Shown piece after piece: positions 10,321 through 22,600 of a DNA stretch of 64,000 nt (within the stretch, counting starts at the first letter, position 1; every line of letters starts with the position of its first letter). The DNA lies in NCBI GenBank assembly GCA_008828725.1, contig MEHQ01003223.1, positions 1 to 64,000 of the forward strand, written 5' to 3'. Source of the DNA: Saccharina japonica (Eukaryota > Sar > Phaeophyceae > Laminariales > Laminariaceae). The notes under the pieces were generated by a model. It was given only the letters and a program-made list of their open reading frames with translations. It did no database searches and was not told the origin of the DNA. The position numbers and the translations under genes were made by a program.

Positions 10321-13049
10321 TAGGAGCGGGTCGACCAAACGTGCGTGGGCTCGAATGGAGCTTGGGGTATGTCGATCACTTCGAAAGCACGGAAACATTG
10401 AAACTGTCAAACTGCGAACTTGAGTACTGTGAACCTGTAAACTGAGCGCTGCTGTAAACTGAGCGCCGAGACTGAATCACTGGCACGAAACGCTTGCACC
10501 TGCAACGCCAGCACTGCTATCTGCACGCTTGTGATCCGTCCTGCTCGCCAATCCGTCCGCTCGCATCGGAACAAGAAGCAACCAGGTCATACACAATATA
10601 CTTGAATTTGGTTTGCTTTCGAAGCCTACGAAATCGTGGATCACAAGGGGCTGCTCTCCGTGACATACGATATCGACATAAATACTGTCTTGACTAATTT
10701 GGTGTGAATGCCGATAAGGATAGTCTCTGGTGTGGTTGGAGTTTCCTGTTGTCGTGGTTATTACTCGTACTGCTGTCGTGAAGTTGTTGGAAATCTACCT
10801 TGAAGAGTTGGGGGGTATTTCGTGTTGTCGGAACCGGGGCGGTTTTGCTTCGACAGTACGTTTTTTAGATAATTTGGGATTGCCGTCTAACCCTGGCAAT
10901 GGCGTTTGTTAGTATTGAAAATGTATGTGCCGTATCACTCAGTAAGCTGTGAGTTGTCGTTCGGTACTTGTCGTACCTGGCACCGAAAAGGAGGGCTGGT
11001 TCTAATACTGCGGCGGTTGGCACTTGTCAACGCAGATGAATTATTTACATTGTGTGAAGTAGCATTATCAATATTGCTGTATGCGTCTCTGGCCTATCCA
11101 ACCTTTGTTCCAGGGCTGCTCATGATGATAACGACACGACCCGGGTGTGCCACATACCGACGGACAGAGTACCGGTACATATTTAGTGGGTAAGAGGACG
11201 GTGACACCAAGGTACTGTCACCCCATTTGTCCTGTTCATCTTCACGGCAGAGCGCCAGGTCACATAGTCATCCCACGCAGGAATGAAGTATCAGCGTCAT
11301 CGAAACAGCAGCGTATTCAAGAACAGCAGCAACGACGAGGGCGACAGACCGCTTGAAGGGGCCAAATGCCTAACCGCATTAAGCCACGGCGTTGGCGGTT
11401 CTTTTACTTCTACTGTGTTCCAGCGACAGTGTTACTCATCGTTCGTGTTCACTTTAGAGCGGTGTGCTTCAGCGCAGAACCTTGTCTGACGGGATATTTT
11501 GGTATATACACTGCGGTCCGGCGTTCACGCGCATATTATATACGAGAAAGTGGACCGGTTTTTGCGCTCTTGTGCGCGGTACTCGTACTCGTACGTCGAA
11601 CATTGTTATTACGCGGTAATCACAAAAATAAGCCACACAACTATTCTCGTGACACCGCACGCAACGCATTGTTTTCGATACTACTTTGAAGCTGCAAGCC
11701 CGAAACACGTCAGACAGCTATTTCTGCTCATCACACGCAAAGCTAGTTTCCACAGTATTTCCATGCTGTAAAGCACGAAGAATGTCACAATACCACTGTT
11801 TCTACGCCATCACATACAAACACGTGCTGGGGGCCGGTTTCGCTCTATCCCTAAGCGCAAATCGTTTATTACAACCGTTTCTTCAAGCTACAAAGCGCAA
11901 AATACGTAGAGGTAGATGTAGATTGGACACGTAGAGGTTATACTCTGCAGAATACGGGTTATACTAAGTTATTGTTTACCGCGGGTTTAACGTGTCCAGT
12001 CTTGTCATGTGCGAGGTAGAGGAAGATTCGTGTTCTTGAGGGCAGGCCTAAATGAACGTCGGGAATTTGTCAGAGTTGTTCAGGCAGTAAGGACTGTTGC
12101 TGGGCGATTAATTCAAGAACCAGGGGGGAAGTAACAGGAGGCGGTTGGGGGTTTATCAATGATCGGGCCTAGAGAGCATATATTCAACGGTTATGGTCGA
12201 ATCGTGTTTTAGGGGAAAAGTAAGCAGCCCTAAATAGTTGACACCCACACCTGTCACCCGGTACAAGCACGCAAACCAATATAGATTGTCGTGGGGAAGT
12301 GCCGGGCAAATCGTACATTTGCACTGTAATATCAATGTGGATTCAGCGAGTGTACGAGCTCGTAGCTGGTGGGTACGCTGTAGGCTCGCTTACCGATGAC
12401 AAGTCAAGACACAGCTTAAACTTTGGGTAAGCGCGAAGGTCACGGTCAAGTGATCTCGTAAGATAAGGTTAAAACAGAAGAAGATATAAAAAGAGTGGGA
12501 CCCCAGGCCTTAGATGGTTATGCCCAGCATGCATAGCTCGTGACGAGCATGTAGGAAAAAGCTGGAGAGGAATGACAGAGTGCGCGTGCAAACGCGCTGA
12601 TGTTCTTCTGACCATCTCGATGATCGCGAACCGCGACAGACACCAGGGCCTTGAATCGCAAACATCAACATGCCCTTGTTACGATGGATTGCGTCAGATA
12701 ACGCAACAACAATCGCGACCGATCTTGTACGCAGTCTCTATACGGTAATACCTACTGTACTACACAGAACAAACAAACCGTATACGACGGCCTACCGTGT
12801 TTACTCGGCGAAATATTGTTTTACACGTGGATACTGAGCAACTAAATCACATCCGATACAGTAGACACCCGGTTCAATAATGTATTAATCATCCCGCATA
12901 CCTTTACTGGCTTGACAAATGAACTCTGACTGATCACTATTGGATCTCTCGATGTTCTAATTTTTGAACATAAGTTACGTATATTACATATATTTTCTCC
13001 GTGTTTATCCAGTGACGACAAATTATGCTGGTCTATGATGCCGCTGGTT
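10321..13049. other. Anonymous DNA
   Basis: Several overlapping frames under 110 codons at 10.5-11.9 kb have no recognisable motif and biased low-complexity stretches. From 12.0 to 13.0 kb there is not even a frame of 60 codons. Nothing can be supported. Confidence 0.45.
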
Positions 13050-13480
13050 TTCTACGATATCAGCACTCGTACTGAAGATTTGAAATATGCCACCAGGGAG
13101 TACTCGGTATGTATGTGTTCAAGTGCACACAAGAGTGAAATGTCTGCTGGTACGTACTGATACTATTACCACATGGAAAGCGTGATACGGAACAGCCCAC
13201 TGCTCCTAAGTGGATACTACTTACTGATTAAGTGCGAACTCCGTTGCAGTAGATAACCCTGCGTTATCCAGCAGCGAATAGACGATCCCAATTACAGCTA
13301 AAATAGGTGTCATCTCTAGTATATGACACCCCAGAGTATCGAAAAACTGGTATGGAGCCAGAGTTGAACGCGTTTGTACAACAATACGTCTACTGATTCC
13401 CAAGCATGTAATCGCCCAAATCACGGATGTAACCATTGAAAAAGGTGTTGCGAAACTTGTTAGCATATGGACGTTGAGAT
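13050..13480 (+). repeat. Dispersed repeat R1, copy 1
   Basis: The part 13,050-13,325 matches 18,490-18,785 in the same orientation (shared anchors: tgctggtac, gtgatacggaaca, gttatccagcagcga, aataggtgtcatc). The part 13,330-13,460 matches 29,815-29,930 (anchors: ggtatggagccagagtt, ggtgttgcgaaa). The minus-strand 87-codon frame across this block is not conserved in the other copies and is not called as a gene. Confidence 0.6.
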
Positions 13481-15589
13481 CCATACGTATCTATTGTGAT
13501 ATGCAGTCACTATGCACTGATACGAGTATATGATAATCTTAGTCTAGATATTCGGGGTATCGCAACATGCGGATAGATTACGAGTTTGTCTTACTCGTAG
13601 TGCGCCACATTGTATGTCCCAAGCATCTTCATCAGGAACGATGCTGAGAACGATGCTAGAACGTTACTATAACGTTGTAGAGAACATTACAGGGAACAGT
13701 ACCGACTACGGTAGAATGAAACTGTCCGCAGCATGGGCATTGTACCGGGATGATCAGGTGCAGGCACCGCCCACCTCGAACACTCTACTCCACTCCTCTC
13801 TTTTCTCTACTCCTCTTCTCTTCTCTTCTTCCTTTTCCATTGATCTCCCTGAGGTCAATCTTCTTTCCATTATGGCCAAATAAGCGCCTTTTCAAACCAT
13901 GACTTTTCTTCTTCTTCACAAGTGATCTTCACAGACACTTCGGTGCCACCTATGCCATCTCTATCCACAGAGACAGAGCCTCGACACACGCGTCATTCTT
14001 TCAAAACTCTGTGTTACACACGTCGAACCTGTCATATATTTCCAGCATTTCATGCTGATCTAGATCGTTGAGGAAAGGTAGGCCCCTGATGCCTATGATC
14101 TTACTCGCGGTATCAAGAAGTGATATCCATTATTGTACAGTGTACAAACGAAATTCCCTGGGATGTGAGTGCCAGGCTCTCGACCCAACTGTTGCATGGA
14201 TACGTCCTGCGTCGGTTCCACCATTCGTCGAGGTCATAGATATCTGTATCTTAATGTACTACTGTGGTCGTTCGTATTCAAAGACTACTTGCCGTGTTCG
14301 GCGGCCCGTGCACAAGTAATGGCTGACGACACCCAATATCTTTGAATGCGCAGCAAGGGCAGCCCCCCTTGCTCACTCTTCGCATCGTTCATGCGGCTTG
14401 TCGTCAAACCTGGGTGCTTCAAGAACCTTGCGTCTACTCGACGCTACACAGGCAAGAAAAGAAAATGCCACAGGCTCAAGCAGAACCCAATCCCGTACTC
14501 ATTATATTACGAGCTGGTTCCACGAAAAGGCGTAATATTCCACATTCGGGAAATAATAAACGGAATACACTGTTGTTTTCAACACTAAAGATATCTGCAC
14601 GACCGCATGAACAAGGGGAACACGTCGGTAAAGCGATTTTTGCCGGGCGATTTGTAGTTTGCGAGGTATGGACATTGTCGTAATACTTGGGGAGGCGCTA
14701 TTTCACATAGGGATTAAATTCCTATAGTTGAATCAAAATAATTTGAAATCAGGCCATACCTCGGTCAGTACGTCGACATATTCGACAACCTACATATGGT
14801 GACATAATCGCATAAACAAGCGAAAGACGTCCGTGAAACTTGTTTTTAATTTGCGAGCCGTGAGGGGCTGGTGTAAGAAACGCCTCCCAAGGTAGTATTA
14901 ATAGAACAATGTATGGAGCAATTTTGGCACCGTAGGGGAATATTTACTCCTCACGGAAATCGTGTTTGCGCTATGGTTTTTGAGAGTTTACAACGTGAAC
15001 GTTTGACACGGTTGTACGCAACAACAATACAAAACCACTAGCCACTTGCCATGTTTGAACATAGTAACAACACGTGAATGAGGAACGGTCAAAGTTGCCA
15101 ACAAATTCAGAAAATATGGGAAAGTGTACCTAAAGAACGAAAACATTTTTTTCCAAAAACGGCCAGGCGTGGGTTTTGTCTTCGTGTTGTGACGCACAAC
15201 CCTGCCAAGCTTCGGTTCCCGACTCTCAAAAACCAAGGCGCAAAGTTGCGAAGGCGTAAAGCTCTGGCTGTCGCTGGAACCAGCTCGTAGCAATACGAAT
15301 GTTACTGCATACACAGCAGCCAACCAGTATAGTTTACCACAGGAATACTGATGTACTTGTATATGAATAATATCAGAAGCTAATCAACCGAAATATTTAG
15401 TCATCTTTGATCGGGTTTCGGGAGATAAGTATCTTTATACGGGCGATACGCTATATCCTGCATGGGGATATATAAAACCCGTAAGTACGAGCGATCGAAG
15501 TATCACACTCGTCTTGCGAAGTATGAGTTTCGACCAAAAATCCTTTTGATCTCACGGAAATATTCTCATTGATTTTAAATTATGGAGTC
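13481..15589. other. Anonymous DNA with a second R1 block
   Basis: The segment 14,000-14,160 matches 30,430-30,575 in the same order as the first R1 block, so R1 is a longer repeat whose centre differs between copies. A pyrimidine-rich stretch (ctc/ttc repeats) lies at about 13,780-13,850. Weak mirror similarity between TACCTGGTAC at about 15,666 and its inverse at 16,380 may mark ends of an element. No gene recognised. Confidence 0.4.
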
Positions 15590-15869
15590 ATTTGAAAAAA
15601 CAGAAAATTACGAATTACGTTTCCAAGCGTTTGTATTGTTTTTGTTTTCAGGAAGTATTAATACCTGGTACCAGTATGTAATAGGGGACATTCTTATCGG
15701 AGGCAGTATTTTCCAAAAATTAAAAACAAACTCCAATTATTTTTTCTCTTCGCGCAATTTTCTGAAGGTCCATTTTTTCTATTTCGCTTTCTATTTGAGA
15801 CCGTGTACTATACCTCTATAAACATAGGTACGACTCTGGGCGTGCATTTGAAATAATTAAATACTTTTT

Positions 15870-16345
15870 CGATTGGAAGTTCCGTCTGTAAATGGTTCGA
15901 AAACACGAAAAGCAAATAGAACTCACGCAGTTCTAGAGGGGAAAAGCGACAAAAAACCAAGCAATCAAACAAAACCAATTTTCTGCACTTTTCTACTTTT
16001 CTTTGCTTTACTTTACCGGGATTTTTATTTTGTGGACTTGTCTGATGAATAATGGAAGAAACTAATAATTCCGAAACCACTAAAACAACAAACAACGACA
16101 TGTTCGACCAAACTTTAGTTAAACGGTCTTGAATTCTCGGTCTGTAATGGTTCGAAAACACACAACAGATATTCTTATATAAAACGCAGTTACGTCTATT
16201 AAATAATACGTACGTAGTTGTTTGAAGAGGAAAGTCAAAATAGAACCGAACAGAACAAAACATAAAATTAATACCACCTTTTCCAACTTCTTTGCTTTTT
16301 TCGTTCTCTGGGATTTTTATTTGACAAGATTTACATAACCATGAA
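15870..16345. repeat. Diverged tandem duplication (~245-bp period) upstream of the RCC1-like gene
   Basis: Two direct copies share the start TGTAAATGGTTCGAAAACAC (about 15,887) and TGTAATGGTTCGAAAACACA (about 16,143) and the end GGGATTTTTATTT (about 16,019 and 16,310). The intervening sequence is A/T-rich and partly alignable. A 203-codon minus-strand frame crosses both units; its product is repetitive and biased in composition for this reason and is not called as a gene. Confidence 0.55.
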
Positions 16346-16407
16346 AAATGAAACACCCCAACAAACCGAAACAACTTATACCAGGTACGAGTATTGATTC
16401 GTAGTAT

Positions 16408-16415
16408 TATATAAA
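16408..16415 (+). promoter_or_regulatory. Putative TATA box of the RCC1-like gene
   Basis: TATATAAA lies about 160 bp before the start codon. The sequence between is C/A-rich and free of ATG, as expected of a short 5' leader. This is a position-based guess; no transcription start is known. Confidence 0.4.
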
Positions 16416-16573
16416 CCAAGGAACAACAACGCTACGGCCGTCCCAAAACACCGACAACATACCCTCTGCCCCACTACCTCACAACGCACCACTCCACAAA
16501 CAAACCACGTCACACCCCAAGGCCCGAAGCAGCCCTCTCTCCCATACCCCATTCATTACAAGAAAGAACCAAG

Positions 16574-16674
16574 ATGGCCATGCTGATGAGGTTCGCTGCG
16601 CTGACAGCCCTCTTCGCCGGGGCTGCGGCGGACAACCTTCCCACCTACTACTCATCGGTCACGGCAGGGCAATT
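16574..16674 (+). CDS. RCC1-like gene, exon 1 (signal peptide)
   Basis: Encodes 33 residues plus two bases of codon 34. The context CCAAGATGG is a favourable start and MAMLMRFAALTALFAGAAAD is a clear signal peptide. Donor CAATT|GTGAGT is near consensus; without splicing the frame stops at the donor's own TGA. Confidence 0.8.
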
Positions 16675-19600
16675 GTGAGTCGGGGAAATATCTTTCGATT
16701 GCACGTGGATTGAAATATACGTTTCCAGATGTTTGTTTGATTATAATTGCACAAATTTCCGATACTCACGTATGTGTACACCATGCACAGGCAGGGTGCT
16801 GGATCTGTGCTGCGTAACACTGCAGCTCCGCTTGGAAGCAATCCATCGATCTTCTTGGTGACAACGAACGCAGCAGAAAGTCGAGGCAGGCTAATTATTT
16901 GTGATCACCACACATTGATTCTCAGGCCCAAGCAAATAGGTGTTGTCCAACTTGCAATATTCAGAACTCCCATGCTTCTACGTACGCAGACGGGGTGGGG
17001 GCAGCCCACATATCATGATGAGGTGCGGGAGAGTGTTCTCTATGTTGAGCGCTGATCGTACTTGTCTGGCCCAGCCTCTGCGTGCGTACGTAATATGTGG
17101 TGATCACGGCCAGTTAGCTCGGCAGCAGCAGACAGAGCGAACACCACACCATCTCAAGCAGCGTCGTGTTGGTAGTGCTTTTGTGATTTCTCATGGGGGT
17201 TTTGCCCAAGTGTGATACCTGCTGGTACAGCAGAGTAGCCGGCAAGGTAATCCAAAAAAACAAAACGATGCCTGACCGACACTCCCCCTCTCCCACCTCA
17301 AAACACGGCCGAAACTATAAAGGGCCGTAATTTTCGTTCGGAAAGTCGTGTCTATGGATACGCTTTCAGTAGATTCGATCATTATCTTGCCCGAACTCTT
17401 TTGCTTCGCTTCATAGAGTGTGGTTACGCAGTACATGTTGTAAGTCGATCTACAAGTATTTCAATAGACGTCGATTGTGATGCCTGCATATTATGGTTAG
17501 CTTCAGTGGTCGTCTTGTGTTGTTGAGGCTTGCTCCACTGGCAAACAAAAAAAAACTCAATTCGGCAATTCGGAGGTCTTCGTCACCTGGTGCTGCCTGC
17601 TCTCGACAGCATGCAGTATCCAATAGGTTCAAATAGGTACGTACGAGCCGCGTATTTGTGCAGGAGTCGTGCCGTGCTGCAAGGTTGGCCGCTGCTCGTC
17701 CTTACGACGTACTGTGCAACAGACCCTCCGGTGAGCAAACGCCGATCGTCCTCTGATGTAGGGTATATGGTAGGCAACATCGGGTATGCCTATATACACA
17801 GCTGTTCGTTTTCGTACGTCACAAAGTGGTGCTGTCCGTGAAACATTGTATACTTGATACGCGTCGGTCCTTGCCTGTTTCATATGCATACATACGTAGA
17901 CGTACTCGTACCGACTCGTATCATAGTGCACCCAGTACACACCGCTATACGGTGCATACGTAGAGTGCTGCAGCAGCAGTACGTGCAACGTACCGAAGTT
18001 AATGAATCGAGTCCGGTGATATTATCGAGTCAGAACGCCTACGACGTACTGCTGCATAGCTGTACAGCTGTACGCTGCTGGTACGTTAGCAAAAAACATA
18101 TCGGGCTTCCCCATATGCCCAGAGAGAACAGACGATCAGTCCCCTGCTTGCGACAAATTTATAGGAGGTGCCCATGTATCATAGCCTCGATCAAACAATC
18201 TTGCATTTTGCTTCGGCTCGATGTCGAGAGGTCCAAGGTCGGATGACGTGTATCTTTGCTATACAGCTATACAGCAGTAAACTTGCAACGTACAGACGGG
18301 TCAGCGGTGGTCCCGCCCATTGCTTGACACCTCGTGCGGTTATACAATTATTCGTGGTCATCAGCTATTAATAGCTGCATCCTCCGGTCTGCGCTCTGCA
18401 ATTTACTGCACGATGTTTGATTCGGATTGCTATTTCACCTCGTAACTACAGTATAAGTGTACTGAGAGTGTCAATATCGCGACTTTGAACCTTGCCACGC
18501 AGTTCATTTTTCGTGTCGAAAATATAATTTGGCCTGGTGTTGCCGCTGCAGTACAACATAACAGCTGTACGAGTGTATACAAGAACACAAGATCTGCTGG
18601 TACATACGGGTACTGGTCATCACATGAAAACCGTGATACGGAACACTTACTCCTATTAATAGGTGGGTAGAGCCTATTGATGTATTGTAGTACGAGCTAT
18701 ACTTTGTAGCAGATGACTCTGTCTGTGTTATCCAGCAGCGACTCTGATACCGAATACTGCCACAATAGGTGTCATCCCTAACTGGTTATGATGCTCTTTC
18801 AATGCCTCATCCCCCTCTTCCTCTGGGTCGTGGCAACAAAACATGCTAAACATAAAGAAAGCTGTCTAGACGAAAGAAAACAAGACACTCCATATTTGGC
18901 GCAATAATACCAGTACGAACGAGGAGTGGTACTATAGTATCGAGCCGTACGTATGGCAAGTACCCTAGTATACAAATAGGAAAAAGGAAATCTGATCCAG
19001 GCTGGATTTCTTATTTGAGAGAGAGGGTGCTTTCTACACTAATTTCAAGATAACGACCCTCGAATTTCTTATTTGAGAGAGAGGGTGCTTTCTACATTAA
19101 TTTCAAGATAACGACTCTCGAATTTATTTTTTTCCTCTATATATCAGGCTGGCTTTCTTATCAGCCTGTTTTTCATCAGGTGTCCTGTCCTGTATCTCCG
19201 TACTTGACTTACAGTACCTCTTCGCATCCTCCCCTCCGCTTATTTCCCCGATTCGCCGTGTGCGCAGTTTTTCGTGCGGCGTGCTGGAAGCAACGGACAG
19301 GGTCGAGTGCTGGGGTAACGGTGATATTGGGCATCCGAGGTCTCTATCCGTCCTTGAGGGCCGCTTGTTGGACGAGGTGACGCTTTGGCCTGTACCGTAT
19401 TTGTTTTTTCGTCCCTCGAACGGTTTCCTATTTTATGGCATGTGGTGCATTTTGTATTGTATCTTGTGGTTAACATTGCGACCGTATTCCCAGTGATAAA
19501 TTATATCTGACCGCCCCGCTAAATGAACAACGTATATTTTTTTCTGTCATCATGGTTTGGTTTGTCGCGAGCCGCGAGTTACGACATGGTAGGGCGTGGT

Positions 19601-22600
19601 ATACAGGTTCGTGAGGAAAGTCCTCGTGACGTATAGCACGATACGGGAAATATGCATGATACGGTATAGGTGAACCACGTTTTTTTTTGTTCTGAGGGTG
19701 GTCACTTAAGGAGCTCTACAACCGGATCCGAAACCTGTTTTTTTGACGAAAACAAATGGTGCTACCGGACGAATAATACCATGGCCTAAGTATACACTGA
19801 ACAATATTGCAACACAAACACTAAAAAACCTACGATTTTGGATTAAGGGGCTCGATTATTCAGAAACAATTCCCGTCACAAAGGTATACCTCTTTCGTAG
19901 CACTTGTAGAAAGTGCACGACGGTTTTCTTGGAGAAGCGCATCCTCCAAGCCTGCTATGGGGGCCTCTCGGTTGTTGAGCTTTTCGTTGGCAGTTACGTA
20001 TAAACCATGGTTTGGTTTGTCCGGCGAACGGCATGGTATATCGTCTCCTAAAAAGACAGAAACAATCATCGACGATGAGCGCAAGGAATGCGGGTTGTTT
20101 GGACAAGGGTGCGATCGTGGTTCAGCTCTCGTCACTCCGGACAACACGGCTGGTTCACCTGTACCGAACAAGATTTTTGCGAATTAACTGGTCGAGAGTC
20201 ACCCGATAAAACAAAATGCTACCTAATTTAGCACCTTTACTCTTGTTGAGAACACGAAGTAAAACAAAAACTACCATACACCGTCATCACGAACAACGTG
20301 TCTCGCGCCCCCCCTATCCCCGCGTTCAGGTATGTATACGGTGTATATTGCCTGGAACCCACAGGGCAGATACCTTGTGTACCTATTGCTGTCCCAGGAA
20401 GAAGCTGCACAATAAATATCAACAAGGCATTGGCGGCTATCGTGCATGTGCAAGTCCGCCTCACAAACGGTTCCTAGTAGTAGGTATAGTGCTTACCTTT
20501 CATCCGACTCGCCCAGCGCCAAACGGCGCTTCGCGCTTTGTGCAAAACAAGTGTTCCTAGTTGATGAAAACACACAACGGGCTCCGTCCAGACAATGTAG
20601 GAAGGCGAGCGTATTTGTCCACACGACTACACCCATGCCCGACTTCAAGTACCCCCCCACCATCACCCCACCACCCCTCATTTTTCTCTCCCCCCCTCCC
20701 CCCCTCTCGGTCTATGGTTATACTCCTACGGTCATACATAAAAATGAGGTTCACCCCCCCCCCCTTTCTCTGTCCATCCTTTAACCCCTGTCTTTAACTC
20801 GTCGCTTTCTGACACCCCTTTTCGCCTCTTCCAGAAACACTTGTCTATCTCAGGAGGGGGTTTCCACGTATGCGGCCTTTACTTCGAGGGAGGGGAAGAG
20901 TTGCGAGTAAAAGTGAAGGGGTACTGCGTCGCCTCGTTGGAGGCCGGCGATTCCCGGGACGTCGGGCAACTCGACATTCCCGATCTGGGAGACAGCAACC
21001 ACTGGAGAGAGATGAGCGCGGGGGGTCAGCACAGCTGTGGGATCGACAAAGACCGCCTGTGAGCCTAATACTTTAAAATCGAAATGCCGAAGATCATCAG
21101 TGGTGAATTTAAATCGAAGATGTCGACACATGCTACGGTAAAGATGTACCATGTTTCTTTCTGAGCTCCTTACTTAAGGAGCGTCATACCTCAACCTAAA
21201 AAAACAATTTGGAGAAAAATAAAAGTGATGCCAGATGCGAAATATTATGACCGAAGTATACTCTGAAACATTATTCGTCAAAAAAACGAAAGTCCGAAGA
21301 ATTTGGGTTGAGGAGCCCGATCGTTCACAAAACGATCCAGCCAAAACGTGCTACCTCTACCGTAGCACGCGTCTGTCATCGAAGCTCATACCATTGCAAG
21401 TTGTTTTCTTAGTCTTGAATCGCCTTCATGCAGGTTATTGCGGGGTTTTGTGTGAACCTCGCGCAGGATTTATATATGATTTGTACGGCTGGAGTTTTCC
21501 ATCATTCTAAGCGGGGAAAATCTGCAATGCTGCAATGCTGCAAAACTCCGGGAGTGTGTGTTTATATACTTTAAGACAAATTGTAAGGGTTGTTGGTTTG
21601 TTTTGCCAGCCGACAATAATTGCGACTATGTTCCGCGGCGCATCAATGAAAAACGTGTCTTCATTGTGTGATTTAGATTGCGTGAACTTTGTTAACGTCA
21701 ATTATCAATCAATGTGCAATACGTTTGTCAAGTATTCAGGGAGGGAGTGGTTGATCAGTATACGGGAATTGTATGGTTGAAGTAAGAGCGGCAGTGTATA
21801 CCGTGGTGTCCCCGGTGTAATGACGGGCAAGACGCCTGCTACGATAGAGGACGCGCACTGCGATAGAGGTAGCACCTTTCGGGCTAATTTTTGTTTCTGA
21901 GTGACTTGGATCCTTAACTCAAAGTCGTCGAAATGCCCTTCTTGTTTTTTTGCAATCTGGCTTGATGTAGGTCAAGGCCATGGGATGTCTCCATCGGGCT
22001 ACTCTTTGAAGTTGATCATATTCAGATTTTATGTGACGTACAGAGCTGTTCAAGTGAGGAGCTTCAGAAAAACAATTGTTACACCGCTACCCGTAGCATG
22101 CGTCATTTAGAGGTAGCACGTATGGGGCTGGAATTGTCTATTAATGGACGCGCGCTCCTCAACCCGACCTCGTCGGTCTTTCGTCCTTGTGTTGCGGAAT
22201 ATTTTGTATTTTGCAGCTAGGCCATGGGGTTTTTCGACGCTTGCTATGGTAGAGGTAGCACCTTTTGGCTGAATCGCTTTCTGAACGATCGGGCTCCTTA
22301 TCCCACTCTCGTCGGACGTTCATTTTTTGTGACGAACAATGTTTCAGAGTATACTTCGGTCAGGATACTTATCATCCAGCGGCACTTTGATTCTCCTCCA
22401 AAATCATTTTTTTGGTGAGGTGTGACGCTCCTTAGTGAGAAGCTCAGAAAAAAACATGGTTCACCTCTATCTTAGCATGCGTCATACATCGGGTAGCACT
22501 TTCGGGTTTTCCCCCAAAACAACTCGTCGGGTGAGGTATAGAGCTCCTCAAGTGACCACCCTTTTAAGGCAAAAACAAGGTGCACCTGCATGCAGGTGCA

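Larger units (their letters stand above)
16675..19267 (+). other. Intron 1 of the RCC1-like gene (2.6 kb)
   Basis: Starts GTGAGT and ends in C-rich DNA then GCGCAG. It contains R1 copy 2 (18,490-18,785) and MITE-2 copy b. The 16.9-18.4 kb part is rich in gtacgta/agctgt-like simple motifs; no internal gene is recognised. Confidence 0.65.

Noticed and set aside
15808..16419. Minus-strand 203-codon frame
   Set aside because: It spans both copies of a non-coding tandem duplication, has no recognisable domain, and covers the promoter of the RCC1-like gene.
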